Shown here: one piece after another, positions 7,406-16,400 of the stretch | Layout: each line of letters starts with the position of its first letter | Numbering within the stretch: the first letter of the stretch is position 1 | Assembly (NCBI RefSeq): GCF_900182705.1 | Contig: NZ_FXTP01000018.1 | Span: 22,847 to 86,846, forward strand | DNA length: 64,000 nt | Direction: 5' to 3' | Source of the DNA: Gracilimonas mengyeensis | GTDB taxonomy: Bacteria; Bacteroidota; Rhodothermia; Balneolales; Balneolaceae | Translations under genes and position numbers: made by a program | Notes under the pieces: generated by a model | Database searches by the model: none | Seen by the model: only the letters and a program-made list of their open reading frames with translations | Told to the model about the DNA's origin: nothing

Positions 7406-9841
7406 TTGCCCATTTTTGTTGATGTAGCCCTTCCTGCGGCCGTGCGGAAGCAGTTTACTTACCATGTGCCCGATGAGCTGGATAGCTCCGTTCAGCAAGG
7501 GCAACGTGTGTGGATTCCCTTTCGCAACTACTACGCTATTGGGGTGATTGTGAATGTGCATCAGCAAAAACCATCCTTTAAAACCAAACCGGTACGCAAG
7601 GTTTTGGACGAGGAACCTTTGCTTTCCGAAGAACTCCTCGATCTTACCCAGTGGATTTCCAAATTTTATTACGCCAGCTGGGGGGAGACCATTCAAGCTG
7701 CATTGCCGGCCGGACTTAACTTTGTATCCCGTAAATATCTGAATATTGCTGATGATTTGAATCAGGAGCAGCTCAATGAAGATCAGAAAGAAATCATTGA
7801 GGATCTACAGGCAAATAAAACTACACTGAATGAAGCGAAAAAGAGGTGGAAAGGCACTGGCCTGAATAAAGTCTTCTCGAAACTGCTAAAAGACAAAAAG
7901 ATCGAGATTTGGGAAGAACCGGATATGAAGGTGACGGTAGCTACAGAGCGGGAATGGATTTGGGCCAATGACAAGAATGAAGAAAAAGCCCGTACCTTTT
8001 TGGAAAGTGAGGAAGTAAATGAGGATCTAAAATGGACTTCTGCCCTGGCCCATATTGCTGAAGAACTCCCTATCCGTCAGTCCGAGATTCCGGATGATTC
8101 GGTGTTCACTTCCTATACCCTCAAGAAATTACAGGATGAAGGGTGGATCACCTACAGGGAGGTGGAAAAGAAAAACGAAATGGAGCATCTGGATCATGAA
8201 CCGGACTCCATTAAATCCCTTAACGATGAGCAGAGAGCTGCTTTTGGAGAAATAAACGAATCACTTTCTGACGGAAAATTTGCCAATTATTTGTTATTCG
8301 GTATTACCGGAAGTGGCAAGACCGAAGTATACATCCATGCCCTGAAAAAGGTCATCGAAAGTGGAAAGGGAGGCATCGTACTGGTACCGGAAATAGCGCT
8401 GACCCCTCAAACGGTATCGCGCTTTTATCGCATTTTTGGGGATGAAATCGCCGTGCTTCACAGTCGCATGACCAATAGGCAACGCTTGCAAGCCTGGCAA
8501 GATCTTTATTCCGGAAAAAAGAACATCGCCATCGGTCCTCGCTCTGCTGTTTTTGCACCCGTTCAGAATCTTGGGTTGATTATCCTGGATGAAGAACATG
8601 ATAGCTCGTACAAGCAAATGGATCCGGCGCCACGCTATCATGCGCGCGAAACAGCCATCATGCGAGCTCAAATGAATGATGCCGTAGTGATCATGGGATC
8701 TGCCACCCCCAGCATGCAGGCGCTGAATATGGCAGCCAAAAAAAAATGTACGATGCTGGAACTGAATAAACGCCATGCCAACGCTAAACTTCCCGAAGTA
8801 AAAGTGTTGGATTTGAAACAGTATAAAGGAGCCATGCGCGGAGAACTGGCAGTTCCATTGTTTATGGCAATGGAAGAGGCACTGGATAAAGACGAGCAAA
8901 TTATTCTGCTATACAACCGCCGTGGGTACGCCAGTTATTTGCAATGTGAGGATTGTGGACACATCCCTGAAAGCCCAGAGAGTTCGGTGAGTCTGACTTA
9001 TCACAAGCGAAAAAACCTGCTAATGGATCATTATACGGGCTACTCTCGCCGTAAGGATACCCAGTGTGAAAACTGTGGTTCATCAAACCTGACGATTCAG
9101 GGCTCAGGTACACAAAATATTGAAGAGCAGCTGGACGATCTATTTCCCAATGCAAATGTCATTCGTTTTGACCGGGATTCTACATCCCGAAAAGGTGCAC
9201 ATGAAAATATCCTGAAGCAGTTTGGCGAGGGCAAAGCAGACATCCTGATTGGTACCCAGCTGGTGGCCAAAGGGCTCGATTTCCCAAACGTAACGGTTGT
9301 TGGGGTAGTAAATGCAGATACCGAACTTGCTTTTCCGTCATTCCAGGCTACCGAACGCATGTATCAGTTGTTAAGCCAGGTTTCGGGACGATCGGGAAGG
9401 GGAGAGAAGCCGGGAACTGTATTTTTGCAAACGCGACAGCCCGATAATTCTGCCCTTATTTTTGCCAAGAAACACGATCACCGCGGTTTTGCCCGGCAGG
9501 AGATGGAGTTTCGGAAACCGTTGTATTACCCGCCTTTCTCACGATTGATACGTTTTGAGCTTAAATCAACTAAGGGTCATGAAGTAAACATGGCGGCACA
9601 TGCCCTTAAAAACTCAGCGGAGCGAGTGGTGCCAGATATTCCGGTTTTGGGACCTTCTCCGGCAGCCATCCCCTGGATGAATAAAAAGTTTATTTGGGAG
9701 GTTACACTCAAAATAGAACCCGAGCGAGGTGCGCGCTATATCGAGGCTTTAGTGGATAAAACGATGGAAGTGTACGAAGCTGATGTGAAAGGTAAGTTTG
9801 GCTCAGTGCGGGTGAACGTGAATGTGGATGCGATTAATTAG
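7406..9841 (+). CDS. priA: primosomal protein N' (replication restart helicase PriA), Zn2 site lost
   Basis: Restarts stalled forks by binding the D-loop and loading the helicase. 811 residues: N-terminal 3'-DNA-binding domain (PIFVDVALPAAVRKQFTY), winged-helix region, helicase lobe 1 with GITGSGKTEVY and ILDEEHD, lobe 2 with NRRGYASYLQCEDCG and GTQLVAKGLDFPNV, and the C-terminal domain. The start is TTG at 7406: the previous in-frame codons include no ATG after a stop at 7382, and the N-terminus aligns with E. coli PriA. Of the eight zinc ligands, C514/C517 and C554/C557 remain (Zn1); residues 518-553 contain no cysteine, so Zn2 is missing. Confidence 0.95.
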   Translation: MPIFVDVALPAAVRKQFTYHVPDELDSSVQQGQRVWIPFRNYYAIGVIVNVHQQKPSFKTKPVRKVLDEEPLLSEELLDLTQWISKFYYASWGETIQAALPAGLNFVSRKYLNIADDLNQEQLNEDQKEIIEDLQANKTTLNEAKKRWKGTGLNKVFSKLLKDKKIEIWEEPDMKVTVATEREWIWANDKNEEKARTFLESEEVNEDLKWTSALAHIAEELPIRQSEIPDDSVFTSYTLKKLQDEGWITYREVEKKNEMEHLDHEPDSIKSLNDEQRAAFGEINESLSDGKFANYLLFGITGSGKTEVYIHALKKVIESGKGGIVLVPEIALTPQTVSRFYRIFGDEIAVLHSRMTNRQRLQAWQDLYSGKKNIAIGPRSAVFAPVQNLGLIILDEEHDSSYKQMDPAPRYHARETAIMRAQMNDAVVIMGSATPSMQALNMAAKKKCTMLELNKRHANAKLPEVKVLDLKQYKGAMRGELAVPLFMAMEEALDKDEQIILLYNRRGYASYLQCEDCGHIPESPESSVSLTYHKRKNLLMDHYTGYSRRKDTQCENCGSSNLTIQGSGTQNIEEQLDDLFPNANVIRFDRDSTSRKGAHENILKQFGEGKADILIGTQLVAKGLDFPNVTVVGVVNADTELAFPSFQATERMYQLLSQVSGRSGRGEKPGTVFLQTRQPDNSALIFAKKHDHRGFARQEMEFRKPLYYPPFSRLIRFELKSTKGHEVNMAAHALKNSAERVVPDIPVLGPSPAAIPWMNKKFIWEVTLKIEPERGARYIEALVDKTMEVYEADVKGKFGSVRVNVNVDAIN

Positions 9842-9997
9842 GGTGTTACGGTGTTATAGTATGACAGTGTTAAGGTGTTTTGATATAGAAGTGGATTATT
9901 CTAAAGTGGGGTGCATCTGCTTTTGAGAAAAGGTTAGGAAAGAGGAGCTAAGTAACGAGCCTGCGAGTTAAACAAAAGAATCGAACTTTGGCCACGA

Positions 9998-10055
9998 ACA
10001 CCCTCCGCCGGTTTTGGCGAGCCAAAACCGGGCACCTCCCTCAAGGGAGGACTTT
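9998..10055 (+). repeat. REP-like double-hairpin unit, copy A
   Basis: The unit has an outer ACACCCTCC, a first hairpin CCGGTTTTGGC/GCCAAAACCGG (10008-10031), then CACC and a second hairpin CCTCCCT/AGGGAGG (10035-10050), followed by ACTTT. Copy B at 10115-10180 has the same order on the opposite strand. The layout resembles REPIN-type paired palindromes. Confidence 0.6.
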
Positions 10056-10114
10056 ATCAAGGTGGAATTCATGTTCTTTACCTTATTATAACTGATACTT
10101 TGTATTACAAAACC

Positions 10115-10180
10115 AAAAAGTCTCTCCTTGAGGAGAGATCAGCCAATCAGCTGTTCCTGATTGGCTGTGAGAGGTGTTGG
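10115..10180 (-). repeat. REP-like double-hairpin unit, copy B (inverted)
   Basis: On the minus strand it reads CCAACACCTCTC, hairpin GCCAATCAG/CTGATTGGC (10142-10165), then a TCTCTCC/GGAGAGA hairpin (10121-10138) and ACTTTTT. The hairpin order and the closing ACTTT match copy A, but the first stem has a different sequence, as expected when structure rather than sequence is kept. Confidence 0.6.
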
Positions 10181-10206
10181 AGCCAAGGGCTAAAATTACT
10201 AAAAAA

Positions 10207-10863
10207 TCAGGCTACTTTAGGCACGGCCCGCTGGAAGCCCTGACGGTTTACATGGCCGATGTATTTACCAATAATGCGTACTTCTTCAAATAAATCCGGC
10301 TCAATAAAAATATCCTCATACTCAGGATTTGCCGGTTCCAATCGAAGGCCATCATCATCCCAGTAAATCTTCTTGAGGCTGGTTTCTCCATTGTAAAGCA
10401 CCGCTCCGATATCGCCATTTTTTACATCGGTGTCCATTAATAGCACAAAGTCACCGTCATAAATGCCCACGTCTTTCATACTAAAACCGGTAACGCGCAG
10501 GGCAAAAAGGTCTTCAAGATCAGGAAAGAGCGTATCCATAGTGATACTTCCTAAATTAGCTTCAACCGCTTCCTGCAGACTTCCGGCCGCAATGAGGCCA
10601 CGAACGGGTATGCCTTCTTTTTCTTCAGTTTCCCCGAGCAGACTTTTCTTTTCTTCGGGGAGATCGTATTCCTCATCATCCCGCTTAACCAAATAGCCTT
10701 TCTTCAATAACGCCTGTATATTTTGGGTGACGCTGTTGGGCGATGCATACCCAAAATGGTCGGCTATCTCACGATAGGTGGGCCACACTTCATGTTCCTT
10801 TTTGTATTCTACAATAAAGGTGAAAAATTCGTGCTGTTTGCGCGTTAAATGTGCATTATCCAT
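10207..10863 (-). CDS. lexA: LexA SOS repressor
   Basis: Transcriptional repressor that cleaves itself when RecA is activated by DNA damage. 218 residues: N-terminal winged helix (LTRKQHEFFTFIVEY ... ASPNSVTQNIQALLKKGYL), cleavage site Ala93-Gly94 in GLIAAGSL, catalytic Ser128 in GFSMKDVG and Lys164 in TSLKKIYW, giving the complete Ser/Lys dyad. Residues 62-85 form a longer acidic linker (DDEEYDLPEEKK) than in E. coli. It is divergent from the cyclophilin lipoprotein with a 51-base gap that holds a palindrome suited to autoregulation. Confidence 0.95.
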   Translation of the reverse strand: MDNAHLTRKQHEFFTFIVEYKKEHEVWPTYREIADHFGYASPNSVTQNIQALLKKGYLVKRDDEEYDLPEEKKSLLGETEEKEGIPVRGLIAAGSLQEAVEANLGSITMDTLFPDLEDLFALRVTGFSMKDVGIYDGDFVLLMDTDVKNGDIGAVLYNGETSLKKIYWDDDGLRLEPANPEYEDIFIEPDLFEEVRIIGKYIGHVNRQGFQRAVPKVA

Positions 10864-10879
10864 GGCTAGAAGTTTATTA

Positions 10880-10892
10880 ATGTATAAAACAT
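10880..10892. promoter_or_regulatory. candidate LexA operator between lexA and the cyclophilin gene
   Basis: ATGTATAAAACAT is an ATGT-N5-ACAT dyad 16 bases before the lexA ATG and 22 bases before the start of the divergent gene. The position suits autoregulation of lexA and could place the neighbour under SOS control. The motif itself is a guess: LexA boxes vary among phyla and no second site was found for comparison. Confidence 0.3.
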
Positions 10893-10900
10893 GTGTAATA

Positions 10901-10917
10901 AAAGGAGTTTGTTGATG
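10901..10917 (+). promoter_or_regulatory. Shine-Dalgarno site that fixes the cyclophilin gene start
   Basis: AAAGGAG at 10901-10907 lies seven bases before the ATG at 10915. The frame is also open from an ATG at 10891, but that upstream start has no such site and would add eight residues before the signal peptide. The downstream start gives a normal lipoprotein signal. Confidence 0.7.
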
Positions 10918-12942
10918 AAGTTCAATAGAAAGTGTGTGAAAAATATGTGCGGATTTCTGGGTATGGGCATTCTGATGCTCACATTCACCTCATGCAAAAA
11001 AGAGAGCGCATACTCACGGCTACTCACTGAGGACTATCCCGAGCTTTACACCCATGTTTTTTCGCGCGATGCGGATTCATTGCTTTCCTATGTTGATTCC
11101 CCTGATGAATTCATCCGTGAGCAAGCCTGGAGGGCACTCATCAGTACCCCGGTAGAAGATGTGGATGCTTTCCTAACCCAGGTTCAATACAGTAATACCA
11201 CAGAGGGCTGGATGGCATTGAGTATGAAAGATTTGAATGATGGTCAGTTACAACGGTTGCACACTTTGTGGGATCAACGAGTAGCCATGCGGCCGGGTAT
11301 TAGCACCGTATTGGGACGACAAGGAAACCAGGAATCACTGGATATGCTGGTCAGTAATTTTGATAACATCATCGATGAAGCCCATGAGTTTGAATCGGCT
11401 TTGGCGATCAGCAGGTTGAGCATGGAGTATGAGATTCCCGCTTTGAGTCAAAATAGCATTCTGAAGTACGCAGCCATTACCGATGAGGAAGAGCTCTTTC
11501 AGGCTTATTTCTATGGCTTGTATCGATCAGGGGAGGCGATTGAAAGTCAGGAGTTGTTGAAAAATGTATGGGACAGTTATGATTGGTCCAGGAATCCCCG
11601 CATCCAGCAATATGTGTTGCGCATTGCCATGAACAGCGATGCAGCATGGACTTTTGACAGGTTGAATATTGAGGGGGTTGATACGATGGATGTGCGCCTG
11701 GCAGTAGAGCTGGCACAATTGACATCAAAACTGGATTGGAGCGAAAAACTGGCGAACACCTACACCTTGCTCATGCAGCATGATAACCCGGTGGTGAACA
11801 TCACGGCCTTGGAGCAAATTCGAAATCATCCCGAAAAACCGGATGCTTTTGATGAGATAATTGTGAGCGAGATCTTGGAGAATCAAGAAAAAGAAGCCAC
11901 AGTTCAACTCTCTGGATTACTGGCGATGAGTGATGCCGGTGAGCACCTGCAGGTTGCGGATGAGTTGGCAGATGGCAATGTATATCTGCTCCCCAAAAAA
12001 TTAGGCGTGTATGCTAATGAAACATCCGGAGATGAATTTTTAGCAATGCTCTCTGAGTATGCTGAAAGTGATGATCGTATGGAAGCGGTGGCTGCAATCA
12101 ATGTGTTAGCGAATCGGTGGAATCAGGATGAGAATGCTGCAGATAATCGGGAAGAAGTGAGAGAGGTATTAACCAGTTTGCTGGAACGAGGCGACCGATC
12201 TATAACCTATTTGGTAGTGCAGGTCTGGAATGATGAGGAACTGATTGAAGCAGAAGATTTTGAACGAATTGAAGAGCTGATGTCCGGTTATTCTTTGCCT
12301 GCGGATGTAGAGGTCTATCAAGCTTTTGGGCAATTGTTGCATGATCATTTTGAAGAGGAAGCCGGTAGCTTGATTGATGATTGGGCGGAACAGGGGAATC
12401 CGGCGCTTAACAGCACATTGAATCAACAGGGTTGGGATGTGCCTGTGGCAGAAAACCGGCCTGAATTTCGGGAACCTGACTGGGCTCGTCTGGGGGAGTT
12501 GGGCTATGAACCGACCTGGGCACTGGCAATGGAAGAGGATACCATTCGCATAAAAATGGATGTGCTTTCGGCCCCGGCTACTATCTCAGGTATTGATAGT
12601 TTGACCCGAGCCGATGCGTATGATAATGTGGCGTTTCACCGTGTGGTGCCCAATTTTGTGGTACAGGGTGGAGATGTAGAAACCGGTGATGGTTTTGGTG
12701 GTCCTGATTTTGTGGTACCTACGGAAGCGTCCACAAAACAATACCGTAGGGGCGTGGTAGGCATTGCCAGTGCCGGCACTGACACCGAGGGCAGCCAGTA
12801 TTTTATCATGCATGATTGGGCTCCGCATCTAAACGGTCGTTACACGGTAATCGGAGAAGTGACCGAAGGTATGGAAGCCGTGGATAGAATTGTGGTAGGT
12901 GATAAAGTGCTTGATGCGTGGTGGGAGATTACCGAAGAATAA
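10915..12942 (+). CDS. lipoprotein with helical (HEAT-like) repeats and C-terminal cyclophilin domain
   Basis: 675 residues from the chosen start. The signal peptide ends in a lipobox LTFTSC, so the protein should be lipid-anchored outside the cytoplasm. Residues ~40-510 are helix-rich and repetitive (DEFIREQAWRAL, MEAVAAINVLANRW), like HEAT repeats. The last ~150 residues are a cyclophilin-type peptidyl-prolyl isomerase: YDNVAFHRVVPNFVVQGGD, GGPDFVVPTE, GVVGIASAG, GSQYFIMHDWAPHLNGRYTVIGEV. The active-site FHR and the Q of VVQGGD are present. A periplasmic folding factor with a docking scaffold is a reasonable inference. It is divergent from lexA. Confidence 0.85.
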   Translation: MKFNRKCVKNMCGFLGMGILMLTFTSCKKESAYSRLLTEDYPELYTHVFSRDADSLLSYVDSPDEFIREQAWRALISTPVEDVDAFLTQVQYSNTTEGWMALSMKDLNDGQLQRLHTLWDQRVAMRPGISTVLGRQGNQESLDMLVSNFDNIIDEAHEFESALAISRLSMEYEIPALSQNSILKYAAITDEEELFQAYFYGLYRSGEAIESQELLKNVWDSYDWSRNPRIQQYVLRIAMNSDAAWTFDRLNIEGVDTMDVRLAVELAQLTSKLDWSEKLANTYTLLMQHDNPVVNITALEQIRNHPEKPDAFDEIIVSEILENQEKEATVQLSGLLAMSDAGEHLQVADELADGNVYLLPKKLGVYANETSGDEFLAMLSEYAESDDRMEAVAAINVLANRWNQDENAADNREEVREVLTSLLERGDRSITYLVVQVWNDEELIEAEDFERIEELMSGYSLPADVEVYQAFGQLLHDHFEEEAGSLIDDWAEQGNPALNSTLNQQGWDVPVAENRPEFREPDWARLGELGYEPTWALAMEEDTIRIKMDVLSAPATISGIDSLTRADAYDNVAFHRVVPNFVVQGGDVETGDGFGGPDFVVPTEASTKQYRRGVVGIASAGTDTEGSQYFIMHDWAPHLNGRYTVIGEVTEGMEAVDRIVVGDKVLDAWWEITEE

Positions 12943-12974
12943 GTTTGGTTTGATTGCACAATTGTAGGCCAGAT

Positions 12975-13049
12975 TCACCACCGTACATCCCTCTGGTTTC
13001 GAGCTGAAGCTCTCAACCGGTCTCCCTTCGAAGGGAGAATCATCGCATA
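12975..13049 (+). repeat. REP-like double-hairpin unit, copy C
   Basis: It has CACC...CATCCCTCT, a first hairpin GGTTTCGAGCT/AGCTCTCAACC with two mismatched positions, then a second hairpin TCTCCCTT/AAGGGAGA (13021-13036). The order is the same as in the unit at 9998-10055. Confidence 0.55.
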
Positions 13050-13109
13050 CTGCATTACTAATGGTTTTAAATTCTGGTATTAAAAAGAGCATTTTTACTA
13101 GCCATGCAT

Positions 13110-13205
13110 GGAAAAAGTCCCTCTTTAGCCTGTCCTGACCAATCGGGGAAGAGGGACCGGAAAATCAGCTCGCCCCCGACCACTCGGGGCAGGGGGATGT
13201 GAGAT
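13110..13205 (-). repeat. REP-like double-hairpin unit, copy D (inverted)
   Basis: On the minus strand: CTCACATCCCCCT, a GC-rich hairpin (GCCCCGAGTGGTCGGGGGC), a linker, then TCCCTCTT paired with AAGAGGGA and a final CTTTTT. It faces copy C, as copy B faces copy A, so the two intergenic regions carry the same paired design. Confidence 0.55.
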
Positions 13206-13260
13206 GGTGACTTCTATCCATAAATTATGCACCTGAAGAGTCAGTAGTTAAACATTACTA

Positions 13261-13286
13261 CGTTCCAACGCAGAGTGTGTGGAACG
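13261..13286 (-). repeat. GTTCC-AACGC-type palindromic repeat, copy 1
   Basis: This 26-base imperfect palindrome begins CGTTCCAACGCAGAG. Its reverse complement matches the copy at 51048-51073 at 24 of 26 positions, and a third relative lies at 63178-63202. Sequences of this GTTCC...TCTGCGT...GGAAC type are seen scattered in intergenic DNA of many bacteria. Confidence 0.6.
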
Positions 13287-13456
13287 GGGCAAAAATAGAA
13301 CACGGATACGTGGGGTGGGCGAATGGTAATTGATTTACAGTTCCTTAAACCCTTCTGAAATTATCCGCCAAATCTGTGGCATCCGCGTTCAATTTCTTCA
13401 GTTTAACCATGGCAAAAAACTAACAGCTGAAGCCTGAAAGCTGACAGCCAACCTAA

Positions 13457-16400
13457 TCATCCTTCCACAGCAGTCTTCCGGCTACGAAACAACTCCTTGA
13501 ACCACTCAATCGTCATACTCAGTGATACAGAGAGTACCGGGGTGATGAACAGGGTAAGAATGGAACCAAACATCAACCCGCCAATAACTGCTTTGGCAAG
13601 CGGCGACCACGTTTCGGCCCCTGAGCCAATTTCCAGTGAAAGCGGGATCATGGAGCAAATGGTAGTGATGGCTGTGAGCAGAATAGGACGCATACGTCGG
13701 CGGCAAGCTTCCAGGAGGTGTTCAAGCAATTCTGAATCCTTCACGGTTGGCTTCTCTTTCCAGAAAAACACGGGAATAAACAGGTTTTTCCAATGGACGG
13801 ATTTTCGATTCAATAGATCGTATTTGATGCCTTTGGTGTATAAGTGCATATAATCCACCAGCACAATGCCATTGTTTACAATGATTCCCACCAGCATAAA
13901 TATCCCGATGTTGGCCGTGGTACTTAGCGGATCACCAATCAAATATAAAAAGGCAATGGCACCAAACATGGCCAACGGAATACAAAGCCAGATCACGAAT
14001 GGATCACGGAAGTTTTCAAACAGGGAAGCCATAATCATAAACATCAGAATCAAGGCCGCGATCAAGGCAAAACCGAATTCACTTTGTCCCTGCTGAGTCT
14101 CCTGGGTACCCCCGGTAAATTCATAGCGATAGCCTTCGGGTAGAATGACCTCATTTTGTAAATACTCACGAACTATCGGTTCATACTCCAACGCATTTCC
14201 CTGAATCTGAATGTTTACATCTAAAATAGTTTCCCGGTCACGGCGCTGAAAGGAATCGACGCCACGTGTGGGTACGAATTCACCCACGGCTTGTACGGGC
14301 ACGCGCTGGTCTTCGTATTGTAATACCTCCAGATCAAACAATTCTTCACGACTGGTTAAAGCCTGTTTTTGGGTGCGCACTTCGATGGGAATTTCTCGCC
14401 CTTCATCAATGTAATAACCGGCCTGATTGCCCAGCGTTTGGGTGCGGAGGTTTCCGGCTACAGTGTTCAGGTTAGCTCCCAGCAGCCCCAAACGTACGCG
14501 GTCTGGATAGAAATGGAGTTCCGGGGTTGGATCAGTCCAGCCATTATCCACGGAGATAACGGTAGGGTCTTCCAGCAGTTTGGCTTCAATTTTATTGGAG
14601 ATGGTTACCAGCTGTTCAATTTCCGGACCGATGAGGCTCAGGCGAATACGATTGCTCCCGGAGTCCCAGCCCCGGCCAAAACGCAATCCGCCGCCTTCTA
14701 CACGTACTCTCACATCCACGCCGGGGGCTGTAAGTTCGTTGCGGAGTTTAACGGCAAAATCATTGGTGGTTTGTTCTCGCTGACTTTCAGGTACCAGCGT
14801 CAGGCTAATTTCTCCCCGATTGCTTTGAGCATTCCAGCGGCTGCGCCCGATGTTAGTGATGATGGTTTCAACCTCTGGTATCTCACTTACATGCTGGCTG
14901 AAATCTTCCATCACGGCGGCCGTTTTGATCAGCTGACTGCCTTCAGGAAGACTTATGTCGATATCAATCTGACCGGAATCGGCTTCTGGAAATCCTGATT
15001 TTTGAATGTTGCTGTACAAGAAAAAAGTGCCGGCCGCAATGGCAATCATCCCCAGCAGGGGAATCCATTTATGCTGGAAGAGCCATCCCAAAACTTTGGT
15101 ATATCCACGCTCCAGTTTGGCAATACCTTTAAAAGCCAGATTCTTTTTATTGAACTGTGAGGCTTCAAGGGTTAACAGTGAAATAACGGGTACCAGGATA
15201 ATGGAGGACAAAAAGGAAAACCCGATGGCAAAACAGATGGTGTAAGCAAACTCCCGGAAGAAAGCTCCCTGTGTTCCTGAAATCAGGATGATGGGGACGA
15301 ATACACCGAGCGTGGTGAGGGTGGAGCCGAAAAGTGCGCCAATTACTTCATTGGTTCCCTGTAGAGCGGCCTGAAAGCGTGGTAAGCCTTCCTCTAATTT
15401 TCGCGCAATACTTTCGGTTACCACAATGGAGTTATCAACCAAAAGACCAATGGCGAGTGCCAGCGCAGAGATGGTTAAAATATTTAGGGTAAGATCTGCC
15501 GCGTACATGGCCGCAAAACTTGCCGCAATGGATACGGGAATGGAGGAAGCCACAACCAGTGATATGCGCCAGCCTCCCATGAACAATAAGATTACCACAA
15601 TTACCACGATCAGGGCAGCCAGGGCTGACTGTGATAAATTATTGATGGAATCTTCAATTGTTTTTCCCTCATCCGAAAGGACTCTAAGTGTTACGCCGGG
15701 AGGTAAGATTTCGTTTATTTCGGGGATGAGTTCCTTCACCGCATTTACAATATCGAGGGTGTTGGCATCCGAGCTTTTTTGCACATCTACCGATACACTA
15801 TTTTTCCCATTTACTTTCACAAGGCTGGTAATTTCAGTGAAGTCATCGCTTACTTCCGCAACATCTTTAACCCGAATGGGAATATCGTTTTCGGAAATGG
15901 TAACAATGGTATTGGCTATTTCTTCTACGGTTTGATAGGTGGATTCAGCCCGCACACTATAGTTGATTTTATCGGCTACCACATTGCCAATAGGCAACTG
16001 CACGTTGTTGGATCGTAAAGCACCTTCAATGTCGGCGGGAACCAGGTTGTGCTGAGCTAGCGACATGGGCGAGACATCGATGTAGATGCGCCGTTCCAGT
16101 CCGCCTTGGGTCTCGGCTGAGGCCAGCCCGTCGATGCGTTCTAAGCGGGTTTCTACCAGTTCCAGTCCAATGTTACGCAGCTCATCCAGCCCGCGATTCT
16201 CGGCGTCAATACTCAAACGCATGATGGGCCGGTTTTCCGGATCAAACTGGAAGATGACCGGCTCCTGGGCCTGCTGGGGTAAATCGCCCCGAATTTGATC
16301 GATGGCTTTACGGACCTTCAGTTCGGTTTTGCGTATATCCGTGCCTTCCTGCAAGCGCATCATCACAAAAGCATTACCGCGGCTTACGCGGGCTTCCAAC

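Larger units (their letters stand above)
9842..10206. other. priA-lexA intergenic region
   Basis: It opens with a short-period GGTGTTACGGTGTTATAG-like stretch (9842-9880) of the simple-repeat type. A pair of REP-like hairpin units in opposite orientation follows, listed separately at 9998-10055 and 10115-10180. No coding frame is supported. priA and lexA converge here and no conventional GC-stem plus T-run terminator was found; the hairpins may do that work. Confidence 0.5.
12943..13456. other. repeat-rich intergenic region
   Basis: No gene is supported. The region holds a second pair of REP-like units (12975-13049 and 13110-13205), a GTTCC-type palindrome (13261-13286), an ATCTGTGGCATCCGCGTTC-like phrase near 13370-13395 and a short-period CAGCTGAAGCCTGAAAGC stretch at 13420-13450. 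It separates the cyclophilin gene and the RND operon, which converge here. It looks like a site where several small repeat families have accumulated. Confidence 0.5.

Noticed and set aside
8294..8899. 201-codon frame antisense to priA
   Set aside because: Lies completely opposite the PriA helicase core; composition typical of a reverse-strand shadow.
12829..13092. 87-codon minus-strand frame after the cyclophilin gene
   Set aside because: Overlaps the cyclophilin C-terminus and a REP-like unit; no start signal.
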